In this document: one piece after another, positions 41,551 through 50,390 of the stretch | Numbering within the stretch: the first letter of the stretch is position 1 | Layout of the letters: each line of letters starts with the position of its first letter | Assembly (NCBI GenBank): GCA_963749515.1 | Contig: CAVVMR010000010.1 | Location: forward strand, 682,001-746,000 | Source: Gaiellasilicea sp963749515 | GTDB taxonomy: Bacteria; Actinomycetota; Thermoleophilia; Gaiellales; Gaiellaceae | DNA: 64,000 bases | Direction of reading: 5' to 3' | Made by a program: the position numbers and the translations under genes | The notes under the pieces: generated by a model | Told to the model about the DNA's origin: nothing | Databases searched by the model: none | The model's input: only the letters and a program-made list of their open reading frames with translations

Positions 41551-43533
41551 TTACGGGAGCTCGACGCCCGAGCCGGGGATCGGAGCGAGCTCCGGATCCG
41601 CCGCCGCCGCCAGCTCCTCTGCAGGAGTCAGCGGGATGCCCGAACCGTCCGGGCTGCCCGTGTCGCCGGCCGCGTCCTCCCAGGAGACGTCGCTCCAGGA
41701 GACATCGCTCCAGGAAACGTCCGTCCAGGAGACGTCGCTCCAGGAGACCGCATCCCAGGAGACATCGCTCCAGGAGACGTCCGTCCAGGAGACCGCATCC
41801 CACGAGACATCCGACCTGATCGCGTCAGACCAGCTGACCGCGTTGAAGACCGTCTGTCCCGTCGCCGCATCCGTACCGAGGAAGCGGTTGAGTCCAGCAT
41901 TCGGGTTGGACGACTTCGTCGCGTTCAGCACCGCCCGGACAGCGTTGACCTGGCCGACGCCGCACGAGTTGCGCTCGGCGCGCGGCACGTCGCGGGCCCG
42001 CCGCATGACGGCGCCCTTGACCTGATCCGGCGTCATGTCCGGGTTGCGGGCGAGGATCTGAGCCGCGATACCCGAGATCACCGGCGCCGCGAACGACGTC
42101 CCGGAGAGCTCGACATAGCCGCTCGTCTTGATCTTGCTCGCCTTCTCGTTCGCGAGGGTCGACGTCATCGGAACGGGGCCGATCATCATCCGGCCGGGAG
42201 CACAGATCTCAGGCTTCCAGAAGCCGTCCTGAGTGCGCCCGTACGCCGACCACGGTGCGCGGTCGTCGTCATTCGTCCGGGAGGTGCCACCGATGTCGAT
42301 CGCGCCGACCGTGATCACGAACGGGTTGTTGCCGGGTGCGAAGAGCACGCCGCTCGGCTTTCCGTCCACGCCGTAGTTGCCTGCCGCTGCGACCACGACG
42401 ATGCCGGCATGCCACAACTTCGAGACCGCCTTGTTCAGCGGGTCGTTGTAGAAGCGAGCCGTGCCGCCGCCGTGCAGCGAGTAGTTCACGACCTTGATGT
42501 CGTCCGCGTCGTGGTTCTTGAAGATCCACTCGGTCGCCGCGATCACGTCACTCGTCCGGCCGGAACCGGAGTCGTCCATGACGTCGAGCGAGATGAGCGG
42601 AGCATTCGGGGCCACGCCGGCGTAGTTCTTCGCCGAGCCGGCAGCGATGCCGGCGACGAAGCTGCCGTGACCGCGACCGTCGAGCGCGCCGTTCGACTTG
42701 CCCGAGGTGACGAAGTTGACCTGCTTGATCGTCCGCCCGGCAAAGTCGGGCAGGTTCTTGTCGATGCCGGAGTCCACGATCGCGATCGCAGGCATCTGGC
42801 GGGGAGTCCCGTACCAGAATGCGCTGACGCCCGACTCGTGGGCCCACAGCTGGTTCGACGAGTAGTTGTACTGGCCGTAGCTCGAACCGGAGTCGAGGAA
42901 CACGACCTCGACGTCCTCGGTGATGATCAGGCTGGAACCGCGAGCCAGCCGCTCGAGGCGCCGTCCGGACATCTCCAGCGAGACACCGCCGATGAAGTCG
43001 AAGCGATCGTCGAGCTCGCCGCGTGCAGCGTTCCGAAGCGCCTTCGCCTCGTCCCGCCTGGCACGCCAGAGCTCACGCTCGGCCGAGGCCTTTGTGCGAT
43101 TCGCCTTCGTCTTCGCCTTCTCGATGGTCTTCTCAGCCGTCTTCTCGTTCTGCTGAGCCAGCTTCTCTTCGTTCTGAAGCTGCTGGTCGTCCGCCTTCTC
43201 CACGGTCTCGAACGCAGTCTCCGCCGCCTTTGCGCCATTCGCGCTCTGGACGATGACGCGGAACATCTGCCTCGGATTCGCCTTCGCCCGCTCGAGCAGG
43301 CCTGCCTCTACGACGGTCGCAGTGACCGACGGTGCAGGCTGTGGAGCGTTGCCCTTCGCCGATGCGGCTCCCGCTGCCAGTGACAGCACGAGAACGCCGA
43401 CGAGCGCGACGATGCTGCCCCGGCCACCCTTGCCCCAGAGGGCATTCGACCGGAACTCGCCACCGCGGTTGCCAGATCCCCAAAGGGCGCTCTGACGAAC
43501 GTCACCGCAATTGCCGCCTGACTTTCTTGACAT
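41551..43533 (-). CDS. S8 (subtilisin-family) protease with ALWG motifs and VSW-repeat tail
   Basis: About 660 residues from ATG 43533 (AAGGAG lies 4 bases upstream). Before the single N-terminal membrane/signal helix (IVALVGVLVLSLAAG) sits a duplicated motif: QSALWGSGNRGG and SNALWGKGGRG. A charged coiled-coil-like stretch follows (about 130-190), then the protease domain with IAIVDSGID, GHGSFVAGI, AAAGN and SGTSFAAPVISG. The C-terminal tail has ten copies of a 5-residue repeat ending VSW. Function of both repeat types is unknown. Confidence 0.88.
   Translation of the reverse strand: MSRKSGGNCGDVRQSALWGSGNRGGEFRSNALWGKGGRGSIVALVGVLVLSLAAGAASAKGNAPQPAPSVTATVVEAGLLERAKANPRQMFRVIVQSANGAKAAETAFETVEKADDQQLQNEEKLAQQNEKTAEKTIEKAKTKANRTKASAERELWRARRDEAKALRNAARGELDDRFDFIGGVSLEMSGRRLERLARGSSLIITEDVEVVFLDSGSSYGQYNYSSNQLWAHESGVSAFWYGTPRQMPAIAIVDSGIDKNLPDFAGRTIKQVNFVTSGKSNGALDGRGHGSFVAGIAAGSAKNYAGVAPNAPLISLDVMDDSGSGRTSDVIAATEWIFKNHDADDIKVVNYSLHGGGTARFYNDPLNKAVSKLWHAGIVVVAAAGNYGVDGKPSGVLFAPGNNPFVITVGAIDIGGTSRTNDDDRAPWSAYGRTQDGFWKPEICAPGRMMIGPVPMTSTLANEKASKIKTSGYVELSGTSFAAPVISGIAAQILARNPDMTPDQVKGAVMRRARDVPRAERNSCGVGQVNAVRAVLNATKSSNPNAGLNRFLGTDAATGQTVFNAVSWSDAIRSDVSWDAVSWTDVSWSDVSWDAVSWSDVSWTDVSWSDVSWSDVSWEDAAGDTGSPDGSGIPLTPAEELAAAADPELAPIPGSGVELP
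41676..41815 (-). repeat. 15-bp coding tandem repeats of the VSW tail
   Basis: About nine 15-base units of the form CAGGAGACRTCGCTC on the plus strand; each 15 bases encode five residues such as SDVSW, TDVSW or DAVSW. Third-base differences show the copies are not all recent. Confidence 0.8.
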
Positions 43534-43681
43534 CTTTCTCCTTGTCCGCGCTGGGCGCGGGCCGCATGAACTTGGACAGTGGGGCCGGCGAAACCGCAGA
43601 CCGGGCCTACTGCTAACCGCGCTGACCGTATGCGCGTTTTGCGGACGGTTCCTCACCCTTTCGGGTTAGGCCCGGCGAAGT

Positions 43682-43697
43682 TCACTCGATCGAGTGA
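43682..43697. promoter_or_regulatory. 16-bp palindrome upstream of murT (possible operator)
   Basis: TCACTCGATCGAGTGA is a perfect palindrome 23 bases before the murT start, in the divergent gap between murT and the subtilase gene. It is a good candidate for a dimeric regulator site; the protein is unknown. Confidence 0.5.
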
Positions 43698-43720
43698 TCA
43701 GCCGGTACTCTCGCCCGCGG

Positions 43721-45088
43721 ATGAGCGCCCGTCTCGCAGTCGAGTCTCTCGCCGCCCGTGCGGCCGGCAAGCTCTCTCGCCTGGCGGGTACGGGCGGCGG
43801 CACGACGCTGCCCGGCAAGCTGCTCTGGAAGCTCGATCCGAGCGCCATCGACGCCCTGGCGGCGCGGCTGCCGCAGGGCGCCGCCGTGGTCTCCGCCACG
43901 AACGGCAAGACGACGACCACCGCCATGGCCGCAGAGATCCTCGAAGGGAAGCATCGCCTCGCCTGGAACAGCTCGGGCGCGAACCTCGCTTCCGGCGTGG
44001 CATCCACGCTCCTCACGCAGCGGGACGCGGAGCTCGGGCTCTTCGAGGTGGACGAGGGTGCGCTGCCAGAGCTCGCCCGCCGCGTGCGCCCGCGAGCCGT
44101 GCTGCTCGGAAACCTCTTCCGCGACCAGCTCGACCGCTACGGCGAGCTCGAGCACATCGCCGCCAACTGGCGGTCGGCGACAGCGGCCCTGCCGAAGGAG
44201 ACGGTGCTCGTCGTCAACGGAGACGATCCGCAGGTCGGCGACCTCGGCCGCGACCGCGCCGGCACGATCGCCTTCGGCATCGACGACCCCGCGCACGCGC
44301 GGCCGACGCTGCAGCATGCGGCCGACTCGCGCTATTGCGTCCGTTGCGGCCGGCCGTACGAGTTCGCCGCCGCCTACGTCGGACACCTGGGCGACTACCA
44401 CTGCCCCGCCTGCGGCCATGCCCGCCCCCCACTCCAGGTGCGCGCGCGCGCGATCGAGCTCGACGGCCTCGAAGGCGTCTCGTTCGAGCTCGAAACGCCC
44501 GCAGGCTCGACGCGCGTCCGCCTGCCCCTTCCGGGGCTCTACAACGTCTACAACGCGCTCGGGGCGGCCGCGCTCGCCCAGACCCTGGGAGCGCCTCTCG
44601 ACGAGATCCGGGCGGGACTCGAGCGGTTCGGCGCCGCCTTCGGCCGCTTCGAGCGCATCGCTGCAGGCGACAGGTCGATTCTCGTGCTGCTGATCAAGAA
44701 CCCTGCAGGCGCGAACGAGGTCGTCCACACCCTGGAGCAGGGCGGTCCTCCGTCACTGCTCTTCGTCGCGCTGAACGACGCGATCGCCGACGGGAAGGAC
44801 GTCTCCTGGATCTGGGACGTCGATTTCGAGCCGCTTCTCGCCCGCGTCGAGCACCTGATCGCGTCCGGCGACCGCGCGGCAGAGCTCGGCGTGCGCTGCG
44901 TCTACGGCGGGCTGGACGAGAGCGCGCTCGAGGTCGAGCCGGACCTCTCTCGCGCGCTCGATCGCGGCCTGGCGCTGACGCCGCCCGGCGGGGAGCTCGT
45001 CGTGCTGCCGACCTACACGGCAATGCTCGCGCTCCAGCGGATCCTGACCGACCGGGGACACGCGAAGCCGTACTGGGAGCGCTCGTGA
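43721..45088 (+). CDS. murT: Lipid II isoglutaminyl synthase, Mur-ligase-like subunit MurT
   Basis: With GatD it amidates the D-Glu of lipid II to D-isoglutamine. The 455-residue protein has the Mur ligase P-loop ATNGKTTTTAM, the SSGANLASG stretch, and a zinc ribbon insertion (CVRCG, CPACG) typical of MurT. The C-terminal domain (DUF1727-like) contains NPAGANEVV and DVSWIWDVDFE, where the Asp of the MurT-GatD catalytic set would lie. ATG 43721 is chosen. Its stop overlaps gatD GTG. Confidence 0.9.
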   Translation: MSARLAVESLAARAAGKLSRLAGTGGGTTLPGKLLWKLDPSAIDALAARLPQGAAVVSATNGKTTTTAMAAEILEGKHRLAWNSSGANLASGVASTLLTQRDAELGLFEVDEGALPELARRVRPRAVLLGNLFRDQLDRYGELEHIAANWRSATAALPKETVLVVNGDDPQVGDLGRDRAGTIAFGIDDPAHARPTLQHAADSRYCVRCGRPYEFAAAYVGHLGDYHCPACGHARPPLQVRARAIELDGLEGVSFELETPAGSTRVRLPLPGLYNVYNALGAAALAQTLGAPLDEIRAGLERFGAAFGRFERIAAGDRSILVLLIKNPAGANEVVHTLEQGGPPSLLFVALNDAIADGKDVSWIWDVDFEPLLARVEHLIASGDRAAELGVRCVYGGLDESALEVEPDLSRALDRGLALTPPGGELVVLPTYTAMLALQRILTDRGHAKPYWERS

Positions 45089-45837
45089 AGATCCGGGTCG
45101 GCCATCTGTATCCCGAGTACCTGAACATCTACGCCGACCGCGGCAACATCGCGGTCTTCGCGCGGCGTGCGTCACTCCGCGGGCACGAGCTCGATGTGGC
45201 GGCGATCTCGGTCGGCGACCAGCTCCGGCAGGGCGAGTACGACCTGCTCTACGTCGGGGGTGGCCAGGACCGCGAGCAGGCGCTGATCGCCCCGGACCTC
45301 GTCGAGAAAGGGCCGGCGATCGAGGAGGCGGTCGAGGCCGGCGCAGCGCTGCTGGCGGTGTGCGGCGGGTACCAGCTCCTCGGCCGCGGCTACGTCGACC
45401 AGCAGGGCGAATCGCTTCCCGGCGTGGGCCTCTTCCCGCACGCGACGGTCGCCGGCGAGCGGCGGATGATCGGAGACGTCCTGCTCGACTGCGAGCTCGT
45501 GCCCGGCGAGCGCCGGACCGTCGCCGGCTTCGAGAACCATGCCGGGCGAACGCGGCTCGATCCGGGCGCAGAGCCGCTCGGCCGTGTGCTCGCCGGGTTC
45601 GGGAACGACGGTGAGTCGGGCTACGAGGGCGTACGGGTCGGTCGCGCGATCGGCACCTATCTCCACGGCCCGCTGCTTCCGCGCAACCCGTGGCTCGCAG
45701 ACTGGATCCTGTCGCAGGCTCTGGCGCATGCCACCGGCGGAGAGCCGCCGGAGCTCGAGCCGCTGCCCGACCGGCTGGAAGCAAGCGCGCATGCCGTCTC
45801 GGCGGAACGGGCGCGCCGTCGGGGCGGACGCTTCTAG
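45085..45837 (+). CDS. gatD: Lipid II isoglutaminyl synthase, glutaminase subunit GatD
   Basis: Class I-like (CobB/CobQ-type) glutaminase of 250 residues that feeds ammonia to MurT. The nucleophile is in LLAVCGGYQLLGRGY, and the His in GTYLHGPLLPRNP. The N-terminus KIRVGHLYPEYLNIYADRGN is the family hallmark. GTG 45085 overlaps the murT stop by 4 bases. Its TAG shares bases with the convergent gene stop. Confidence 0.9.
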   Translation: MKIRVGHLYPEYLNIYADRGNIAVFARRASLRGHELDVAAISVGDQLRQGEYDLLYVGGGQDREQALIAPDLVEKGPAIEEAVEAGAALLAVCGGYQLLGRGYVDQQGESLPGVGLFPHATVAGERRMIGDVLLDCELVPGERRTVAGFENHAGRTRLDPGAEPLGRVLAGFGNDGESGYEGVRVGRAIGTYLHGPLLPRNPWLADWILSQALAHATGGEPPELEPLPDRLEASAHAVSAERARRRGGRF

Positions 45838-46754
45838 AAGGTGACCCAGGCGGTCGCCGGCCGGTCGCTCGGACGTCCGAGCGGGTCGGTCGACCAGAGC
45901 GCATAGCAATGGCGGCCCGGCTGCGACAGCCGCTCTGAGATCGCCATCTGCTCGCCGATCCCGACGCTCCAGGCATAGCGTCTGGCGCCGGTGAACTCCG
46001 TCGGGCAGGCGTTCTGCGCGTGCGCGATCGCCCAGCCGCCGGTGGACCGCGTCAGGGCCGCGAGAAACGGCGGCATCGGCGGCGCGGCAGGCCGCCCGAA
46101 CCGAAGCGCGACGATCCCGCCGGCCTGACGCTCTACCGAGAGGCGGACCGGCGCCCGAATCGGTGTGTACGCAGCGCAGGAGCCGCGGCCCGTGGTGCTC
46201 GTACGGCCTCCGTACATCGCCACGACACCGTTGATGTCATCCGGCTCGAGCAGTCCGCAGCGCCACGTCCACACCGCCTCCTGGCGACAGTGCTGCGCGC
46301 CGCTCCAGGTTCCGCGCCCATTCATCAGCGCGCAGCCGCGCTCCTCGTGGCCGAGTCCGAGCACGTGACCGAGCTCGTGCGCGACGGCGTGTGCGCTCGA
46401 GTAGCTGTTGCAGAGCTGGGAGCTCTCGTCGATGCGAGGAAGCTCGACGATCGCCTGCCGGACGTATCCCAGTGTCGCCCGCGCGTGACCGACGCAGCGG
46501 TTGTGCGCGAAGTGCTTGATCACGAGCTGCGCCGAGGCCCGCGAGCTCGGGACGAAGCGGACGCGGGCGCCGCTGTGGTTCCAGACATAGACGGCGCGGG
46601 CCACCGGCCAGGCCTGGTCCGCAGCCTCGTTGTAATAGCGAATCGTGCCGCCCGGCCACGGCTTCCCCTGGACCACGTAGGCCGAAGAGGCGGGGGCAGC
46701 TGCACACACGAGCACCGCAGCCGCAGCCGCAACGATCAGCCGGAGGGAGCCCAC
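45834..46754 (-). CDS. Secreted metzincin (matrixin-like) metalloprotease
   Basis: A 306-residue protein from GTG 46754 with a signal peptide (LRLIVAAAAAVLVCAAAPASSA). HAVAHELGHVLGLGHEERG is the HExxHxxGxxH zinc site and CALMN the Met-turn. Following cysteines (HCRQE, WRCG) suggest disulfides. The C-terminal 100 residues, with WAIAHAQNACPTEF, look like a fibronectin-like beta domain. Its start overlaps the end of the decarboxylase gene by 19 bases. Confidence 0.8.
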   Translation of the reverse strand: MGSLRLIVAAAAAVLVCAAAPASSAYVVQGKPWPGGTIRYYNEAADQAWPVARAVYVWNHSGARVRFVPSSRASAQLVIKHFAHNRCVGHARATLGYVRQAIVELPRIDESSQLCNSYSSAHAVAHELGHVLGLGHEERGCALMNGRGTWSGAQHCRQEAVWTWRCGLLEPDDINGVVAMYGGRTSTTGRGSCAAYTPIRAPVRLSVERQAGGIVALRFGRPAAPPMPPFLAALTRSTGGWAIAHAQNACPTEFTGARRYAWSVGIGEQMAISERLSQPGRHCYALWSTDPLGRPSDRPATAWVTF

Positions 46755-48148
46755 CTTTCTTCTATCGGTTCTCGCTCGAGGTTCTTGAACGCCCTCAGGA
46801 TGGCCTCGGCCGATCGTTCGACGTCCTCCGCCGTCGTCCGGAAGCTCGAGACCGAGATCCGCATCGCGGCGCGGCCCTGCCAGTCCGTGGCTCCGAGCCA
46901 GCACGTGCCGTCGGCCTGCACGCGGCGAACCACTTCGCGAGTCGCATCGTCGTCGTCATCGAAGCGGACGAGAACCTGATTGAGGGCGACCTCGTTCAGG
47001 ACCTCGACGCCGGGCTGCGCACCGAGCACCGACGCGAAGGTACGCGCATGGTCGCAGCAGCGGTCGACGAGCTCCACGACGCCGTCGCGGCCGAGGGCGC
47101 GCAGCGCCGCCCAAACAGGAAAGCCGCGCGCACGACGCGAAGACTCCGGCACCCAGTCGCCCGGGCTGCGGCCGTCGGCACGCTGGAGATAGCTCGCCGC
47201 CACCGCCATCGCATTCGCGTGAGCCTCCGGGTGCCGGCAGAAGACAACGCCCGAGTCATACGGCACGTTCAGCCACTTGTGCGCGTCGGTCGCCCAGGAG
47301 TCCGCGCGCTCGACTCCCTCGACCAGGTGCTTGAAACGAGGGCTGACGGCGGCCCACAGGCCGAACGCGCCGTCGACGTGCAGCCAAGCCCCCGCGGCCT
47401 CGCACGCTGCCGCGAGCGCGCCAAACGGGTCCGACGCTCCCGTGTTCACGTTCCCGGCTTGAGCACAGACGATCGTCGGCCCCGTCGAGTCGCCGAGTGC
47501 CTCGCGGAGCGCATCCGCCCGCATCCGCCCCTGGTCGTCGGTCGCGACGGGCTCGACGGCGGCCGTCCCGAGCCCGAGCAGGCGCAGCGATCGGTCGATC
47601 GTCACGTGACGCTCGCCACCGACGAGGATGCGGATCCGCGGCGCGCCGTTCAGGCCGTCGCCCGCGACGTCCCAACCTGCCCGCGCGAGGACGTGGTGGC
47701 GCGCGGCGGCGAGCGCCGTCGTGTTCGCTCCCTGGGCGCCGGTGGCAAACCCGCTCGAGACTCCCTCCGGCAGCCCGAGGAGCTCGGCCAGCCAACCCCC
47801 CGCGACGTCCTCCACCGCAGCCGCCACCGGGGAGGTGACCACGGAGAACCCGTTCTGATCCCAGATACTCGCCAGCCAGTCGGCGGCGACGGAGGCCGGC
47901 AGCGCGCTGCCGATGACGAAGCCGAAATAGCGACCGGTCTGGGTGCCGACGACGCCGGGCTCGGCACCGGCGATCAACTCGGCAAGGACCTGTGCGTCCT
48001 CGGTCCCCTCCTCCGGCAGATGTCCGCCGAGAGCCGCGACCAGCTCGTCGACCGACGCCGCCGCCCGCACGGGACGCTCGTCGAGCGAGCTGAGGAACTG
48101 CGCCGAATAGTCGGCCACAAGTCGGAGCGGATCCTTCATGGGATCCAT
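46736..48148 (-). CDS. PLP-dependent group II amino-acid decarboxylase
   Basis: A 470-residue fold-type I decarboxylase (aromatic-amino-acid/glutamate group). The PLP Lys is in DSWATDAHKWLNVPYDSG; other family segments are GFATGAQGANTTAL, VCAQAGNVNTGASDP and WLHVDGAFGLWA. Substrate cannot be set from sequence. ATG 48148 is chosen for the GGAG 4 bases upstream; ATG 48139 is an alternative that overlaps the nudix stop by ATGA. Confidence 0.88.
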   Translation of the reverse strand: MDPMKDPLRLVADYSAQFLSSLDERPVRAAASVDELVAALGGHLPEEGTEDAQVLAELIAGAEPGVVGTQTGRYFGFVIGSALPASVAADWLASIWDQNGFSVVTSPVAAAVEDVAGGWLAELLGLPEGVSSGFATGAQGANTTALAAARHHVLARAGWDVAGDGLNGAPRIRILVGGERHVTIDRSLRLLGLGTAAVEPVATDDQGRMRADALREALGDSTGPTIVCAQAGNVNTGASDPFGALAAACEAAGAWLHVDGAFGLWAAVSPRFKHLVEGVERADSWATDAHKWLNVPYDSGVVFCRHPEAHANAMAVAASYLQRADGRSPGDWVPESSRRARGFPVWAALRALGRDGVVELVDRCCDHARTFASVLGAQPGVEVLNEVALNQVLVRFDDDDDATREVVRRVQADGTCWLGATDWQGRAAMRISVSSFRTTAEDVERSAEAILRAFKNLEREPIEERWAPSG

Positions 48149-48591
48149 AGGGCTCCAAGGTACACAGCAGGGTCCCCCGCCTGCCGGCGCTGGAGGAAGC
48201 GCTGGATCGGCGGGTGAAGGACGATCCCGTCGAGCTCGTCGAGCGTGAAGAGGCGGTGGCCGCGAACCGCCTCGTCGGTTGACGCGACTGCCTCGAGCGA
48301 GCCTTTGACGTCCCCGGTGAAGATGATGTGCACGACGTGCTTCGTCGTCAGGGTGCGACCCGGTGCGATCGAGTCCACGATCGCGATCGGGCCTTCGAGC
48401 GGCGGCGCGGTGATTCCGACCTCTTCCCCGATCTCGCGCTCCAGAGCGGCCATCAGCGTCTCCCCGGAATGAACGCCGCCGCCCGGGAGCAGCCAGACGT
48501 CGCGACCGCGCTTGTCGTGCCGGCAGAGCAGAATCCCGTTGCCCCAGCGCAGGACCGCCGAGACGCGGATGCGGGGCTCGACGCCGATCAC
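48136..48591 (-). CDS. Nudix hydrolase
   Basis: A 151-residue protein with the Nudix box GGGVHSGETLMAALEREIGEEVG (G-x5-E-x7-RE-x-x-EE-x-G). It hydrolyses a nucleoside diphosphate derivative of unknown identity. Its context after dut suggests nucleotide-pool cleaning. GTG 48591 overlaps the dut stop. Confidence 0.85.
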   Translation of the reverse strand: MIGVEPRIRVSAVLRWGNGILLCRHDKRGRDVWLLPGGGVHSGETLMAALEREIGEEVGITAPPLEGPIAIVDSIAPGRTLTTKHVVHIIFTGDVKGSLEAVASTDEAVRGHRLFTLDELDGIVLHPPIQRFLQRRQAGDPAVYLGALWIP

Positions 48592-49037
48592 GGCGTCCTG
48601 GCCGCCAGACCCGACGAGCCCAGCCCACCGGTGCCGCGCTCGCTCTCGGAGAGCTCGTCCATCTCGATCAGACGCACGCCGGCGGCCTCGACCAGGACGA
48701 GCTGCGCGATCCGCATCCCGGGCTCGACGACGAACGTCTCGCGCCGGTCGGTGTTGAGCATGATCACCTTGAGCTCGCCGCGATACCCCGCGTCGATCAG
48801 CCCGGGCGAGTTGACGAGCGTGAGACCGTGCTTCGCGGCAAGGCCGGAGCGCGGAACGACGAGACCCGCCCATCCCTCCGGTACCGCGACCGCCACACCG
48901 GTCCCGACCACTCCCCGCTCGCCGGGACCGAGCTCGAGTCGCTCGCAGGCGGCGAGGTCGAGCCCCGCGTCGCCCTCGTAGGCCTGCGACGGCAGGATGG
49001 CGTCGTCGCGCAGCCGCGCGACCGGAAGGTCGATCAC
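48588..49037 (-). CDS. dut: dUTP diphosphatase
   Basis: Removes dUTP and supplies dUMP. The 149-residue protein shows all five motifs of the trimeric dUTPase: DAGLDLAA, VPRSGLAAKHGL, GLIDAGYRGELKV, RIAQLVL and RGTGGLGSSG. GTG 49037 overlaps the hflX stop (GTGA). Confidence 0.92.
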   Translation of the reverse strand: MIDLPVARLRDDAILPSQAYEGDAGLDLAACERLELGPGERGVVGTGVAVAVPEGWAGLVVPRSGLAAKHGLTLVNSPGLIDAGYRGELKVIMLNTDRRETFVVEPGMRIAQLVLVEAAGVRLIEMDELSESERGTGGLGSSGLAARTP

Positions 49038-50362
49038 CCTCGTTCCGCCGCCGAGCCTTCGTGTGCGTCCGCAACGAGGAAGCGGGCGAAGCGCCGCACC
49101 TCGCGCTGCGGCAGCCGCGCGCGGATCAGCACCCCATCCGCCAGGTCCTCGCGTTCGAGGATCGGCGCGCCGAGCGCGTAGAGCTCGGCGAGCTTGCCGC
49201 CGTCCTCGTACGGGAGCAGCAGCCGGACGTCCTCGTACCGGTCGGCGAATCGAGCAGCGATTCTCGCGCGGAGCTCGTCGAGTCCCTCGCCGGTCACCGC
49301 CGAGATCTGCACCGCGCCCGGAAACGCGTTCCCCAGCCGCTTGCGGCCGAGCGGATCGACGCGGTCGATCTTGTTCAGGACGAGCTCGAGCGGCACTTCG
49401 TCTGCCCCGATCTCGTGCAGGACGGTGTCCACCGAGGCGATCATCTCCTCCAGCCGGTCGTCCGCCTCCGACGCGTCCACCACGTGCAGGACGAGATCCG
49501 AGACGAGCGTCTCCTCCAGCGTCGAGGCGAAGCCCTCGACGAGCTGCGTCGGCAAGCGCCGGATGAACCCGACGGTGTCGGTGACGAGATACCGCTTGCC
49601 GTCGTGCTCGAACGCGCGCGTCGTCGGATCCAGTGTCTCGAAGAGACGGTTCTCGACGCTCACGTCGGAGCCCGTGAGAGCGTTCAGGAGCGTTGACTTG
49701 CCGACGTTCGTGTAGCCGGCGAGCGCGACGCTGGGCGTGCCGCTCTGCGACCGCTCCTTCCGCCTCACCTTTCGTTGCTTGCCGAGGTCCCGCAACCGGC
49801 GGCGCAGGAGTGAGATCTTGCGGCGGGCGATCCGCCGGTCGGTCTCGAGCTGGGACTCTCCCGGCCCTCTCGTCCCGACGCCGGCGCCGAGTGCGCCCGA
49901 GCCGCCGCCGAGGCGCTCGAGGTGCTGCCACATGCCACGCATGCGCGGCAGGTTGTACTCGAGCTGAGCGAGCTCGACCTGGAGCTTTCCCTCCGCGCTC
50001 GTAGCGTGCTGGGCGAAGATGTCGAGGATCAGCTGCGTCCGGTCGACGACGCGCGCGGTCAGGGCGTTCTCGAGTGCGCGCTGCTGCGACGGCTCGAGCT
50101 CGCCGTCGACGAGGAGGACTTCGGCCTTGGCGCTGCCGTAGGCCTCCTTCAGCTCCTCGAGCTTTCCCTTCCCCACGTACGTTCGCACGTCCGGGCTCGC
50201 ACGCTGTTGGACGAGCTCGCCGATCGGCTCGACGCCCGCAGTGCGTGCGAGCTCGCGGAGCTCGCCGAGCTCCTGGTCGGCGTCCGCGGACTTCGGGAGA
50301 ACCGCCAGCACGAGCCCGCGCTCGGGCTCGACGCCCGAACTGGTCTGCTGGCGCGTCGTCAC
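49034..50362 (-). CDS. hflX: GTPase HflX, ribosome-associated
   Basis: A 442-residue GTPase of the Obg-HflX group that splits stalled ribosomes. The N-terminal domain has TYVGKGKLEELKE and RTQLILDIFAQHATSAEGKLQVELAQL; the linker has GGGSGALGAGVGTRGPGESQLE. G motifs: GYTNVGKSTLLN, DTVGFIRRLP, NKIDRVD. GTG 50362 is chosen; the longer open frame would overlap the divergent dapE. It heads the minus-strand run hflX-dut-nudix-decarboxylase-metzincin. Confidence 0.93.
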   Translation of the reverse strand: MTTRQQTSSGVEPERGLVLAVLPKSADADQELGELRELARTAGVEPIGELVQQRASPDVRTYVGKGKLEELKEAYGSAKAEVLLVDGELEPSQQRALENALTARVVDRTQLILDIFAQHATSAEGKLQVELAQLEYNLPRMRGMWQHLERLGGGSGALGAGVGTRGPGESQLETDRRIARRKISLLRRRLRDLGKQRKVRRKERSQSGTPSVALAGYTNVGKSTLLNALTGSDVSVENRLFETLDPTTRAFEHDGKRYLVTDTVGFIRRLPTQLVEGFASTLEETLVSDLVLHVVDASEADDRLEEMIASVDTVLHEIGADEVPLELVLNKIDRVDPLGRKRLGNAFPGAVQISAVTGEGLDELRARIAARFADRYEDVRLLLPYEDGGKLAELYALGAPILEREDLADGVLIRARLPQREVRRFARFLVADAHEGSAAERG

Positions 50363-50390
50363 TTTGGGGATTGTGCCACGCTTGCGGCCG

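Noticed and set aside
41676..41815. CRISPR-like short repeats
   Set aside because: Units are 15 bases without spacers and encode the VSW tail of the subtilase.
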